NCBI GenBank assembly: GCA_963974935.1
Contig: CAXBEV010000010.1
Span: 1 to 64,000, forward strand
DNA: 64,000 nucleotides
Source: UBA4479 sp963974935
GTDB lineage: Bacteria > Pseudomonadota > Alphaproteobacteria > Rhodospirillales > Casp-alpha2
Reading direction: 5' to 3'
Positions within the stretch are counted from its first letter, which is position 1. Each line of letters begins with the position of its first letter. Below are positions 35,832 to 44,824 of the stretch, one piece after another. A program made the translations under genes and the position numbers. Below the pieces are notes generated by a model. That model was not told the DNA's origin. It was given only the letters and a program-made list of their open reading frames with translations, and searched no databases.

Positions 35832-36551
35832 TTAGCCGTTAGCGACGCTACTGAGCCAACTCGCCAGATCATCGGTATGATGATGGATATGGCCAAGCTC
35901 GGATTGTTCACGTGACCAGGCGACGCCGGTATCCACCCAAACGGTGGTCATGCCCATGGCAGCAGCGGGTACGAGGTTCTTCGCCATATCTTCGACCATT
36001 ACAGCTTCGGCCGGATCGATGTCGAAGCGTGCGCAGACCGACTTATATGTCTCAGGCGCGGGTTTTGGTACGTAGTCGGCATCAATGATATCAAAACATC
36101 CTTCAAAGTGATGATCGACACCAATGTGGCGGATGATGTTTTCAGCGTGCGCAGTAGAGCCGTTAGTGAAAATCACCTTGCGTCCGGGGAGCCTTGCGAG
36201 CGCATCCGTCAGCGCAGGGTCTTCGGCGATCGGCGAAAGGTCGATGTTGTGCACGTAATCCATAAAGGCGGCAGGATCGACGTTGTGCTTCGTCATCAAG
36301 CCACGCATCGTCGTGCCATACTCGTGAAAATATTGTTTTTGTAATGTTCGGGCTTCGGTTTCATCCAAGCCTAAAAGCTCGGCGACATAGCGCGTCATAT
36401 TCCAGTCGACCTGGTCAAATAGATTGCTGGATGCTGGATACAGCGTGTTATCCAAATCAAAAATCCATGTATGCGTGTCGCGAAGGGCGCGTTCAGGACG
36501 TGCGGTCTTAGCGTGCTTTGCAAGGTTGGGGTCAGGAATGTGCTTCATCAT
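35832..36551 (-). CDS. HAD-family pyrimidine 5'-nucleotidase
   Basis: HAD hydrolase of 239 residues in the pyrimidine 5'-nucleotidase (SDT1/PHM8-like) group. Motif I is WIFDLDNTLYP near residue 28, motif II is VIFTNGST near residue 125, the motif III Lys lies in YVPKPAPETY and motif IV is AVMVEDMAKNL near residue 185. It dephosphorylates nucleoside monophosphates in characterised relatives. A second ATG lies three bases in. It sits beside dapD, as in many alphaproteobacteria. Confidence 0.9.
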   Translation of the reverse strand: MMKHIPDPNLAKHAKTARPERALRDTHTWIFDLDNTLYPASSNLFDQVDWNMTRYVAELLGLDETEARTLQKQYFHEYGTTMRGLMTKHNVDPAAFMDYVHNIDLSPIAEDPALTDALARLPGRKVIFTNGSTAHAENIIRHIGVDHHFEGCFDIIDADYVPKPAPETYKSVCARFDIDPAEAVMVEDMAKNLVPAAAMGMTTVWVDTGVAWSREQSELGHIHHHTDDLASWLSSVANG

Positions 36552-36609
36552 CTCAATAAGGGGATCAAATGCGCCTTGTGCAAGCGAGAAAGCCCGTTTT
36601 GCGGCAATC

Positions 36610-36623
36610 CTGGGCTAGCCCAG
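36610..36623. promoter_or_regulatory. Perfect 14-bp palindrome upstream of the diguanylate cyclase gene
   Basis: CTGGGCTAGCCCAG is its own reverse complement. It lies 82 bases before the diguanylate cyclase start and 58 bases before the divergent nucleotidase gene. A dimeric regulator site is the simplest reading; a short hairpin (5-bp stem, CTAG loop) is also possible. Confidence 0.4.
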
Positions 36624-36705
36624 AGCGATATGTTCTTCTAATATAAATCTGAAAAAGCGTGCGGCGAATTTTATCGCGCGAAATGGTAGTGATTTGGGTA
36701 GGCTC

Positions 36706-38403
36706 ATGGCGGATGACGCGTTAGCGCGGGCGGCAACAGCACAGATCGACAATGACGCCAATTTGATCGCGAGGTATCCCGGTCCGGCATTGCTGCTGGA
36801 CGCGGTGGGGGGGCCATTGATTGCCAACGCGAAAGGCGCGGGCCTGGAAAAGGCGCTTGCCGGCGGCGCCGTCAGCGACATCGAAGACTTGATCGGCAAT
36901 GCGCGTGAGAATGCAGCAATCGCGAACGCGACGGTTTCGATCGCGACCAGTCGCGGCGAATTGATTTTGGATGTGACGGTGACGCCGATTTTAGACGCTA
37001 CGGGTGGAATTACGAAAATTATCCTGCTTGCCCGCGATCTCACGATGGAGAGAAATTTACGCTCGACGTTGGTAGAATCCCGTCAACGCTATAAAGACTT
37101 GGTGGAAATCTCCAATGACTTTTCGTGGGAAGTGGACCGTGATGGCAAGTTGATATTTGTCTCGCCGCAGGGCGCACTCGGCTACAAAGCAGACGAACTC
37201 GTCGGTCAGTCGGTGCGCGACTTTGTGATTGATGCTGATGGTTTCGTGCCGTTTCCGTTTACCAGCAATCGCAAGCTCGACAACATTGAAATGTGGTTTT
37301 GCCGTAAAGATGGAGCGACGGCTTGCATGATTGTCTCGTCGCTGCCGTTGGTGAAAAACGACGACGAGAATGAAACTTGGATTGGATGCAGGGGTGTCTG
37401 TCGGGATGTGACCGAAGAGCGCGAAAGCGAGGCCGCACTCGCGAGGGCACGCCATCGCGAACAATTGTTGAATTATATCGTCAGCCAAATTCGTGATGAA
37501 ATTGAGCCGCACGATATGTTGATGGCGGCTGCCACTGCGGCGGGGCGTGCGCTTGGCGCGGCCGGATCACGCATTTACCGCGAAGACAGCGCGCATGGTG
37601 GTTTTGCCGTTGACGCTGAATACGGCAATGTTGAGGGTGTACATGCGCTCAGTGAAAAAATTTCCGGCGTGCGCCCCGGCGACGTCATAGATTTGGAGCT
37701 GGGTGAATGGGCCGTAGTGATGACGCCGACCCAGTATCGTGGCGCTGTGAACGGTGCGCTCGCGATGTGGAAAGCTAAAGACGAGAATGCGTGGGACGAT
37801 GACAGTCGTTTGATGTTGAGTGACGTCGCCAATCAGCTCGGCATCGCCAATGAGCAGATTTCCAATCATGAGCGGATCGTCAGGCTGTCGCGCACCGATA
37901 GCATGACCGGTCTTTTGAACCGTCGCGCCTTCTATGAAGAAGAATTGCCCCGCCGCATGGCACGTCTTGAGCGCAGCAATCAGACGGCGGCGATGTTTTA
38001 TGTGGATATGGACAACTTTAAACGTGTCAACGATGTGCATGGCCACCAAGCGGGTGATGACGCGATTTTGTATCTACGCGATATGTTGCTGAATTTTTCC
38101 CGCCCGGGAGACCTTATTGCGAGGCTGGGCGGCGATGAATTCGCAATGTGGTTGGATGGCATCAATGAGGAAACAACAGTCAAACGTGCAGCGCAGTTGA
38201 TTGAGACCAGCAAGTCGATGGTATCGATGTCCGGGGATGATGATCACCCATTGGGGATTTCAGTCGGCGTCGCTTTCTATAACCCGAAATTGGGGGAAAC
38301 ACTTGATAAATTGCTGGCCCGTTCGGACGCGGCGATGTATTCGGTGAAAAACAGCTCAAAAGGTGGATTCGAAATGGCACCGCTGCCTAGCGCCGCCACC
38401 TAG
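36706..38403 (+). CDS. PAS/GAF-domain diguanylate cyclase (GGDEF)
   Basis: Soluble signalling enzyme of 565 residues with no membrane helix, expected to make cyclic di-GMP. An N-terminal PAS-like region (about 15-110), a second PAS domain (about 125-240: ISNDFSWEVDRDGKLIFVSP), a GAF-like region (about 265-390) and a C-terminal GGDEF domain are seen. The active loop is Gly475-Gly-Asp-Glu-Phe479, and an intact product-inhibition site Arg466-x-x-Asp469 lies five residues upstream, so the cyclase should be active and feedback-regulated. ATG 36706 is preferred to an upstream TTG. Two DUF2336 genes follow on the same strand. Confidence 0.92.
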   Translation: MADDALARAATAQIDNDANLIARYPGPALLLDAVGGPLIANAKGAGLEKALAGGAVSDIEDLIGNARENAAIANATVSIATSRGELILDVTVTPILDATGGITKIILLARDLTMERNLRSTLVESRQRYKDLVEISNDFSWEVDRDGKLIFVSPQGALGYKADELVGQSVRDFVIDADGFVPFPFTSNRKLDNIEMWFCRKDGATACMIVSSLPLVKNDDENETWIGCRGVCRDVTEERESEAALARARHREQLLNYIVSQIRDEIEPHDMLMAAATAAGRALGAAGSRIYREDSAHGGFAVDAEYGNVEGVHALSEKISGVRPGDVIDLELGEWAVVMTPTQYRGAVNGALAMWKAKDENAWDDDSRLMLSDVANQLGIANEQISNHERIVRLSRTDSMTGLLNRRAFYEEELPRRMARLERSNQTAAMFYVDMDNFKRVNDVHGHQAGDDAILYLRDMLLNFSRPGDLIARLGGDEFAMWLDGINEETTVKRAAQLIETSKSMVSMSGDDDHPLGISVGVAFYNPKLGETLDKLLARSDAAMYSVKNSSKGGFEMAPLPSAAT

Positions 38404-38474
38404 CGCCGATTCTGCTGAGACGGATAGTTTGATCTAAAATGATGGGGATGAGGGTTTTTTAGGGCGCGCGCGTT

Positions 38475-38483
38475 GGGGGGGGG
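38475..38483 (+). repeat. Run of nine G just upstream of the first DUF2336 gene
   Basis: An uninterrupted G9 tract ends ten bases before the ATG at 38494, where the ribosome binding site would be. Homopolymeric G tracts can change length by slippage and can act as weak Shine-Dalgarno sequences. No other tract like it was noticed in the window. Confidence 0.7.
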
Positions 38484-38493
38484 AATGTAAAGC

Positions 38494-39771
38494 ATGGCCG
38501 GGACTAAAGTATCCCAATCTATCAATTATACCGATGCCAAGGAATTGGCACGGAGTAAAGACGTGTCCGTACGCGCGGCATTGGCTGAGCGGGAAGATCT
38601 GGCCGGTGAGCTTTTGTATTTTCTCGCCGAAGATGATGACCCAGAAGTGCGGCGTGCGGTCGCCGCAAACGCCGCCGCGCCGCGTCAAACCGATCTTTTG
38701 TTGGCGCAAGATCAAAATGAAATTGTGCGCGGTGGACTCGCGGCGAAGATTGCAAGCCTAGCGCCGGGCCTTTCCAGCGATGAAAGCAATAAAATCCGCG
38801 CACAAACCTTTGAAGCCCTGGCAACCTTAGCGCGCGATCAGATCACGCAGGTGCGCGCGCTGCTGTCGGAAGCGCTCAAAGATGTTGTTGATGCCCCAAG
38901 CGACGTTATTAAGCTGCTCGCCAATGACATCGAAATTGCCGTTTCCGGCCCGGTCTTGGAATTCTCGCCGGTTCTTTCTGATGCTGATCTGGTCGAGATC
39001 ATTGAAAAAGGTCCGGCGCTAGGCGGTATCGCGGCAATTGCGCGACGCCAGGAAGTCTCCGAAAACCTTGCTGATGCCATTATCGACTCCGATGACGTCG
39101 AAGGTATTGCAGACCTGCTTGGCAACACGTCTGCGCAAATGCGTGAAGAAGCGCTGGATGGTTTGGTCGATCGATCCCGCGACATTGAACTCTGGCAGGC
39201 GCCATTGGTGGCACGGTCCGTGTTGCCGAACGGTGCCGCCGAGCGTATGGCGGGGTTTTTGGCATCAAACCTTTTGGATGCTCTGCGAGAGCGCGGCGAT
39301 CTGGACCGCAAAACATTGGATGCGGTCTGTGATATTGTCCAAAATCGTATCGGTGGTCGAGGTGCGCCAATTAAAAAAGCGGTCGCGCCCGGGTTTGATT
39401 TTCTGAAAGTCGATCCACCTTTGGAAATCGCCACCCGTTTGATGGAGGCCGACAGGCTAAAGACCGATGTGATCCTCAAAGCGTTGCGTGCGGGAGATCA
39501 TGCGTTCGTGTTTGCAGCAATTATCGTGCTGGCCGGTGTAGACCTGCATGTGGCACGAAAGATTTTCATCGAAAAAAGTCCGGCTGGAATTGTGGCGCTC
39601 ATCGGTAAAGCAAAATTGCCTGCGAAAATGATCGTGACGACGCAACAAAAAATGGGCCGTATTGCCCCGACCGAAATTATCCACCCGAATAAGGAAGACG
39701 AATTTCCGATGAGTGATAAAGATATCGAATGGCAAATCGAGTTCTATGCTGATATGGCTGAACGCGCATGA
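38494..39771 (+). CDS. DUF2336 domain protein, first tandem copy
   Basis: Alphaproteobacterial DUF2336 protein of 425 residues, built of helical HEAT-like repeats: DAKELARSKDVSVRAALAER, LLYFLAEDDDPEVRRAVAAN, LARDQITQVRALLSEALKDV, VLEFSPVLSDADLVEII. No catalytic residues or membrane segments are evident; such proteins are likely protein-protein scaffolds. A closely parallel paralogue begins 26 bases downstream, and the diguanylate cyclase is 90 bases upstream. The ATG is preceded by a G9 tract rather than a normal ribosome site. Confidence 0.88.
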   Translation: MAGTKVSQSINYTDAKELARSKDVSVRAALAEREDLAGELLYFLAEDDDPEVRRAVAANAAAPRQTDLLLAQDQNEIVRGGLAAKIASLAPGLSSDESNKIRAQTFEALATLARDQITQVRALLSEALKDVVDAPSDVIKLLANDIEIAVSGPVLEFSPVLSDADLVEIIEKGPALGGIAAIARRQEVSENLADAIIDSDDVEGIADLLGNTSAQMREEALDGLVDRSRDIELWQAPLVARSVLPNGAAERMAGFLASNLLDALRERGDLDRKTLDAVCDIVQNRIGGRGAPIKKAVAPGFDFLKVDPPLEIATRLMEADRLKTDVILKALRAGDHAFVFAAIIVLAGVDLHVARKIFIEKSPAGIVALIGKAKLPAKMIVTTQQKMGRIAPTEIIHPNKEDEFPMSDKDIEWQIEFYADMAERA

Positions 39772-39797
39772 CGTCGATTTATTGAACCGAGCCAGAC

Positions 39798-41096
39798 ATG
39801 TTTTCAAAATTATTTGGAAAATCTAAATCCGTTAAGCCTACAGAATTGGTTTATGACGATGCCAAACGCTTGGCCCGGGACGATGATACGTCTGTGCGAG
39901 CGAATTTAGCGAAACGTACGGATGTTCCCCAAGAAATCCTGTATTTCCTGGCCGAAGACCCGTCTCCGGAAGTGCGTCGGCACATTGCGGAAAATAATAC
40001 CGCACCACAGCGCGCAGACCTGTTGCTCGCAAAAGACACTGATGATTCGGTGCGTGGCAGTCTGGCCGCAAAGATCGTGCGCATGGCTCCGGGTCTTAGT
40101 CATGATGAGCAAGACCGACTGCGGCGCATTACCTATGAAGCTTTGCAGCTTTTGGCGCGCGACCAGGCAGTAAGGGTGCGCCAAACTATTGCCGAGGCAT
40201 TAAAAGAGCTTGCAGATGCACCCCCGGACGTCATCCGGCGCCTTGCGTGGGACGTGGAAGCGGCCGTGGCGACTCCGGTTTTGCGCTTCTCCCCGGTGCT
40301 GACCGAGGCTGATCTGATTGAAATTATCCGGGCTAGGCCGTCTCCCGGTGCGGTTTCTGCGATTTCGCAACGCGATGGTGTTACGGAAAACCTGAGCGAC
40401 GCCATCGTCGCTGCCGATGATGTGGAAGCGCTTGCATTTCTATTGGTCAACCCAAGCGCACAACTCCGTGAAGAAACCTTGGACCGCGTGATCGACCGTG
40501 CCGTGGACGTTGATATCTTGCACATGCCGTTGGCGATGCGCCCGAAATTGCGGTCTCAGGCGGCGGTAAAAATTTCACGGTTCGTCGCCGAAGATATTCT
40601 CACGCGCATGCTGGCGCGTGAAGATCTGTCGATGGATACAATTGAGGCCGTTCGTGCTGTCGTGCATAAGCGCTTAGGGGACGCTGAAGCCATGTTACCT
40701 GATGACGGCGTCAAGTCGAACGCGCCTAAGTCTGGCGTGCAGGTTGATGACGACGACATATTTGATAAAGCGGCAAAAGAATGGGCAGATGGAAAACTTG
40801 ATGAGCAAGTTTTGCTTGGTGCGATCTCTGATGGTGAGAAAAAATATGCGCTTTCAATCATCGCGCTGATGGCGGATATGCCGATTTCGGTGGTTGAAAA
40901 GGCATGTGCCACCCAAAGTGCCAAAGGATGCGTCGCGTTGGCTTGGCAGGCGAGTTTGATGCCCAAGACGTCTGAAATCATCCAGCAAAAACTTGCTACG
41001 ATCCCACCTGGTGAAATTTTGCGGAGCGTGGCGGGCAAATATCCTCTCAGTGATGCGGATATGGCCTGGCAGATTGATTTTATTCGCGATCTATAA
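39798..41096 (+). CDS. DUF2336 domain protein, second tandem copy
   Basis: Paralogue of the gene before it, 432 residues, with the same block order (DAKRLARDDDTSVRANLAKR, LYFLAEDPSPEVRRHIAEN, LARDQAVRVRQTIAEALKEL, LRFSPVLTEADLIEII) and a similar C terminus (PLSDADMAWQIDF against PMSDKDIEWQIEF). It differs by an acidic insert near 310-330 (VQVDDDDIFDKAAKEW). The pair is a tandem duplication that has diverged well beyond recent copying. Function unknown. Convergent with argB, six bases apart. Confidence 0.88.
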   Translation: MFSKLFGKSKSVKPTELVYDDAKRLARDDDTSVRANLAKRTDVPQEILYFLAEDPSPEVRRHIAENNTAPQRADLLLAKDTDDSVRGSLAAKIVRMAPGLSHDEQDRLRRITYEALQLLARDQAVRVRQTIAEALKELADAPPDVIRRLAWDVEAAVATPVLRFSPVLTEADLIEIIRARPSPGAVSAISQRDGVTENLSDAIVAADDVEALAFLLVNPSAQLREETLDRVIDRAVDVDILHMPLAMRPKLRSQAAVKISRFVAEDILTRMLAREDLSMDTIEAVRAVVHKRLGDAEAMLPDDGVKSNAPKSGVQVDDDDIFDKAAKEWADGKLDEQVLLGAISDGEKKYALSIIALMADMPISVVEKACATQSAKGCVALAWQASLMPKTSEIIQQKLATIPPGEILRSVAGKYPLSDADMAWQIDFIRDL

Positions 41097-41102
41097 GGGG
41101 CG

Positions 41103-42011
41103 TCAGCCGCGCGTAATTAATGTGCCCGCGCCGCCGGCGGTAAACAATTCCACCAACACTGTGTGGGCAACCCTGCCGTCAATGATCGCGGCCCCATCGA
41201 CCCCGCCTTGAATCGCTTCAATGCAGGTCTCGATCTTCGGGATCATGCCGCCGGTGATGACGCCTTGTTCAATTGCGCTCTGCGCTTCGGAGACTTTAAG
41301 CTCCGAAATCAAGTTTTTGTCGGCATCCAACACGCCTTCTACATCGGTTAGCATGTACATCCGCGCAGCTTGCGTCGCGGCTGCTATGGCGCCTGCAGCG
41401 GTGTCGGCATTGATATTCAAGGTCTCGCCGTCCGGTCCAACCCCAATCGGTGCGATTACTGGAATTACATCGCTGCCCTCGAATGCATCGAGTACGTGCG
41501 GTGCGATGGCTTTTGGCTGACCTACCAAGCCGAGATCGATCACACGTTCGATATTACTGTCGGGATCGCGTTTGGTGCGGGTCAGACGCTCGGCCCGGAT
41601 CAGACCGCCGTCTTTGCCTGACAAGCCGACCGCCATACCGCCCGCGTTCGTGATCGCAGAGACGATTCGTTTATTTATTGAGCCCGAAAGTACCATTTCT
41701 ACGACATCAATGGTCGCTTCATCGGTGACGCGGAGGCCATCGATGAATTTCGATTTAATCTGTAATTTTTCCAGCATCGCGCCGATTTGCGGGCCGCCGC
41801 CATGCACAACAATGGGGCGAATGCCAACTTGGCGCAGCAACACCATGTCGCGTGCAAACAGGTCGAACAGTGTCTGGTCACCCATCGCATGGCCGCCGAA
41901 TTTAACCACGACAGTGCGCCCGGTGAAGCGACGCATATACGGCAGCGCTTCCGAGAGAACTGAGGCTTTAGCGAGATTGGCCTCGCGATTTTCATCATGG
42001 GTCTTTGTCAT
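41103..42011 (-). CDS. argB: Acetylglutamate kinase
   Basis: Second enzyme of arginine synthesis, 302 residues, phosphorylating N-acetylglutamate. Amino acid kinase motifs: VVKFGGHAMGD near residue 35, VVHGGGPQIG near residue 68, the RVTDEATIDVVEMVLSG segment, and GGMIPKIETCIEAI near residue 260 (the Lys binds ATP phosphates). It ends the rpmH-to-argB gene series on this strand, 36 bases after engB. Confidence 0.97.
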   Translation of the reverse strand: MTKTHDENREANLAKASVLSEALPYMRRFTGRTVVVKFGGHAMGDQTLFDLFARDMVLLRQVGIRPIVVHGGGPQIGAMLEKLQIKSKFIDGLRVTDEATIDVVEMVLSGSINKRIVSAITNAGGMAVGLSGKDGGLIRAERLTRTKRDPDSNIERVIDLGLVGQPKAIAPHVLDAFEGSDVIPVIAPIGVGPDGETLNINADTAAGAIAAATQAARMYMLTDVEGVLDADKNLISELKVSEAQSAIEQGVITGGMIPKIETCIEAIQGGVDGAAIIDGRVAHTVLVELFTAGGAGTLITRG

Positions 42012-42047
42012 GGCGGGGACGTTAGCGGATGGTTTGTAAAAAGGCTA

Positions 42048-42746
42048 TTAATTTGATGGGTTTGCCTCATCCTGGATGGATCCGAGCGGCAATGCCAGGG
42101 ATGCCAAGGATGCGCGCAGCACATTGATACCTTCGCCGTCTTTGGAGCTTGTCTCATAGATCGTAGGGTAGGCGGCGGTATGGGTTTTTAGCTCAGCATG
42201 GGTTTTTTCCTTGAGCGCGCTCAACGCAGCAGCACTGATTTTGTCGCATTTGGTCAGTACCAGTTGATAGCTCTGTGCTGCCTGGTCCATCAGTGCCATT
42301 GCGGTGCGATCCGTATCTTTGACGCCGTGGCGGGAATCTATCAGTAAGCAACAGCGCCGAAGCGTGACGCGGCCCCGCAGGTATTGCTCGATCAGATTGG
42401 TCCAACCGGCCACCTCGGCCTTCGGCGCCCGTGCAAAGCCATAGCCCGGCAAATCGGCGAGCATCAGCCGATCACCGACCGAGAAAAAGTTCACTTCCCG
42501 TGTGCGGCCTGGTGTGTTTGAGGTGCGGGCCAAGCTCTTACGATTGGTCAGCGCATTTAAAAGGCTCGATTTGCCGACGTTGGAGCGTCCGGCAAATGCC
42601 ACCTCCGGCATATCGCCGCTTGGAATTTGCGACAGCGACTTTACGCCCAACAAAAAGGTCGTTTCGGCAGCAAACAGCTTACGCCCGGCCTCAAGCTCGG
42701 CGGAGTCCGGCAATGCCGGCCCGCCGTTGGTGATCTCTGAATCCAT
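42048..42746 (-). CDS. engB: Ribosome biogenesis GTP-binding protein EngB (YihA/YsxC)
   Basis: Essential GTPase for large-subunit assembly, 232 residues. G1 GRSNVGKSSLL near residue 53, the G2 region with TSNTPGRTREVNFF, G3 LADLPGYGFA near residue 95, G4 TKCDK near residue 165 and G5 ETSSKDG near residue 200 are visible. It lies between yidC and argB, the usual place in alphaproteobacteria. Confidence 0.96.
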   Translation of the reverse strand: MDSEITNGGPALPDSAELEAGRKLFAAETTFLLGVKSLSQIPSGDMPEVAFAGRSNVGKSSLLNALTNRKSLARTSNTPGRTREVNFFSVGDRLMLADLPGYGFARAPKAEVAGWTNLIEQYLRGRVTLRRCCLLIDSRHGVKDTDRTAMALMDQAAQSYQLVLTKCDKISAAALSALKEKTHAELKTHTAAYPTIYETSSKDGEGINVLRASLASLALPLGSIQDEANPSN

Positions 42747-42788
42747 AGCTTGCGTTCCCGAAGGGTTAAGGCGCAGCGATAATGCTCG

Positions 42789-44546
42789 TTAGCTAAGGGC
42801 GTCTTTCGTTTTTATGCCCATCCGACGCATGATCACCCATTGCTGCGCAATCGACAGCGTGTTGTTCCATGCCCAGTAAATCACCAGACCGGCCGGGAAG
42901 CGCGCCAGTAAGAACATAAAGAACAGTGGCATGAACAAGAATATCTTCGCCTGAATAGGGTCCGCCGGTTGCGGATTCAGTTTTTGCTGAAGATACATTG
43001 AGATGCCCATGATCAGCGGCCATACACCGATCATCAAGAAGTCGGGCGGCGTCCAGGCGATCAGACCGAACAGGTTGAACAGCGTCGTCGGATCGGGCGC
43101 GGACAAGTCTTGAATCCAGCCGAAAAACGGCGCTTGGCGCATTTCAATGGTCACGAACAAGACTTTATAAAGCGCGAAGAACACCGGAATCTGGACGATG
43201 ATCGGCAGGCACCCCGACGCCGGATTGACCTTTTCCTTCTTATAAAGGCCCATCATTTCTTGGTTCAGCTTGACCTTATCTTCTGCGTAACGCTCGCGCA
43301 GTTTGGTCATTTCCGGCTGTAGCTTCTTCATTTTGCTCATGGCGACATAGGATTTGTTGGCAAGCGGGAAGAACAACAGTTTAATCAGGACCGTCAGCGC
43401 CAAGATCGACAGGCCAAGGTTGCCGATATGACCGTTGATCCACAAGAGTGCGAGGAAGATCGGCTTGGTCAGGAAGTAGAACCAGCCGAAATCAATCGCT
43501 AGATCAAAGTTGATGATGCCGAGTTCCTCGGCGTAGCCGTCCAATAGATTGACCTCTTTGGCTCCTGCGAAGAAGTGGCTTTGGGTTGTCCCGCTGCCGC
43601 CGTTGGCACCGATCACGACCGGCGCCCCAAGATAATCAGACTGATAAACGTCGACCAAACCTTCTTTGCGATGCAAGAAGCGGGTCTGCACGGAGTCTTG
43701 TTGGTTTGGAATTAAGCTGGTCAGCCAGTATTTGTCGGTGATACCGAGCCAGCCGCCGGTGGTTTCGGTCGAAATGCCGGCGGGCTCTTCTTGGAGATCG
43801 TCGTAATCAATTTCTTTCAGTGCGCCCTCGACAACGCCCAGCAGACCTTCGTGCAGGATGTAAAAACCCGTCGTCTCAGGCGTGCCATAACGGCTGATCA
43901 GTCCGTACGGATACAGCGTCACCGGCGTATTGGTCGAATTTTCCACCCGCTGATCGATGGTAAACATGTAGTTTTTATCGATGCTGATGGTGCGTTTAAA
44001 TACAAGACCGTTGCCGTTGTCCCAGCTTAACGTCACAGGGGCGTCGGCGCGCAAGGTTTGGCGGTCGGCGGTCCAAACGGTGTCCAGGCCCGGCATCGGC
44101 TGACCTTCGGCGCCGGTCCAGCCGTAGCCGGCAAAGTATGCGTTTGCGGCGCCGCGCGGCGACAGAACGACGATTTCTGCGCTCAATGGGTCGACGGTCT
44201 CGTGGTAGTCGATCAGTGTAAGGTCATCGATCACCCCGCCGATGAGTGAGATTGAGCCGTGTAGGCGCGGTGCATTAATTTGCACGCGTGGGCTCGTTGC
44301 GAGTGCCTGTGCGCGGGATTCGGCAAGCACTTCTGCGCTGGCCTGCGGCATGTTGGCCGCGCCCGGGATAGCTGGCGTACCCGATGCGGCAGGTGCATTC
44401 ACGCTGGGTGCGGCGCCAGGTTGCACGACGGTAGTCTGCTGTTGCGGTTGTGGCGGCGGCGGATCTTTTCGGAAGAAGGTTTCAAACCCCACTAAAATCG
44501 CGATCGAGATCACGATGGCCAGGATCATGTTTTTATTGTCGATCAT
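42789..44546 (-). CDS. yidC: Membrane protein insertase YidC
   Basis: Inner-membrane insertase/chaperone, 585 residues. An N-terminal membrane helix (NKNMILAIVISIAILVGFE), a Pro/Gln/Ala-rich linker, the large periplasmic beta domain (about 80-350) and the C-terminal five-helix core (ALLWINGHIGNLGLSILALT; KVNPASGCLPIIVQIPVFFA) are seen. ATG 44546 is supported by AAGGAA; the longer frame is a shadow of yidD. Its start overlaps the yidD stop (ATGA). Confidence 0.97.
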   Translation of the reverse strand: MIDNKNMILAIVISIAILVGFETFFRKDPPPPQPQQQTTVVQPGAAPSVNAPAASGTPAIPGAANMPQASAEVLAESRAQALATSPRVQINAPRLHGSISLIGGVIDDLTLIDYHETVDPLSAEIVVLSPRGAANAYFAGYGWTGAEGQPMPGLDTVWTADRQTLRADAPVTLSWDNGNGLVFKRTISIDKNYMFTIDQRVENSTNTPVTLYPYGLISRYGTPETTGFYILHEGLLGVVEGALKEIDYDDLQEEPAGISTETTGGWLGITDKYWLTSLIPNQQDSVQTRFLHRKEGLVDVYQSDYLGAPVVIGANGGSGTTQSHFFAGAKEVNLLDGYAEELGIINFDLAIDFGWFYFLTKPIFLALLWINGHIGNLGLSILALTVLIKLLFFPLANKSYVAMSKMKKLQPEMTKLRERYAEDKVKLNQEMMGLYKKEKVNPASGCLPIIVQIPVFFALYKVLFVTIEMRQAPFFGWIQDLSAPDPTTLFNLFGLIAWTPPDFLMIGVWPLIMGISMYLQQKLNPQPADPIQAKIFLFMPLFFMFLLARFPAGLVIYWAWNNTLSIAQQWVIMRRMGIKTKDALS

Positions 44547-44824
44547 GGGAGTTCCTTGCTTCCTTGTATGCCGTCCGTCGGGACGTGCGGTTGTACCGCA
44601 GGCACCGGATCGTATCCAGCACCACCCCACGGATGGCAACGGCAAATGCGTTTAAAGCCTAAAAAACCACCCTTAAGCGCACCGTGTGTGGCAAGGGCTT
44701 CGTCGGCATAACTCGAACAACTGGGATGGAACCGGCAACTGCCGGCCATAAAAGGCGAAATGCCATAGCGATAGACGGCAATCAGCGCGCGCAACGGCCA
44801 TGTGATGAGATCAGCGCGCGTCAT
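44543..44824 (-). CDS. yidD: Membrane protein insertion efficiency factor YidD
   Basis: Small amphipathic membrane-associated protein of 93 residues that assists YidC. The family signature YRYGISPFMAGSCRFHPSCS, SYADEALATHG and the Cys/His-rich RICRCHPWGGAGYDPVP motif are all present. Overlaps both neighbours by four bases (rnpA stop and yidC start). Confidence 0.96.
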   Translation of the reverse strand: MTRADLITWPLRALIAVYRYGISPFMAGSCRFHPSCSSYADEALATHGALKGGFLGFKRICRCHPWGGAGYDPVPAVQPHVPTDGIQGSKELP

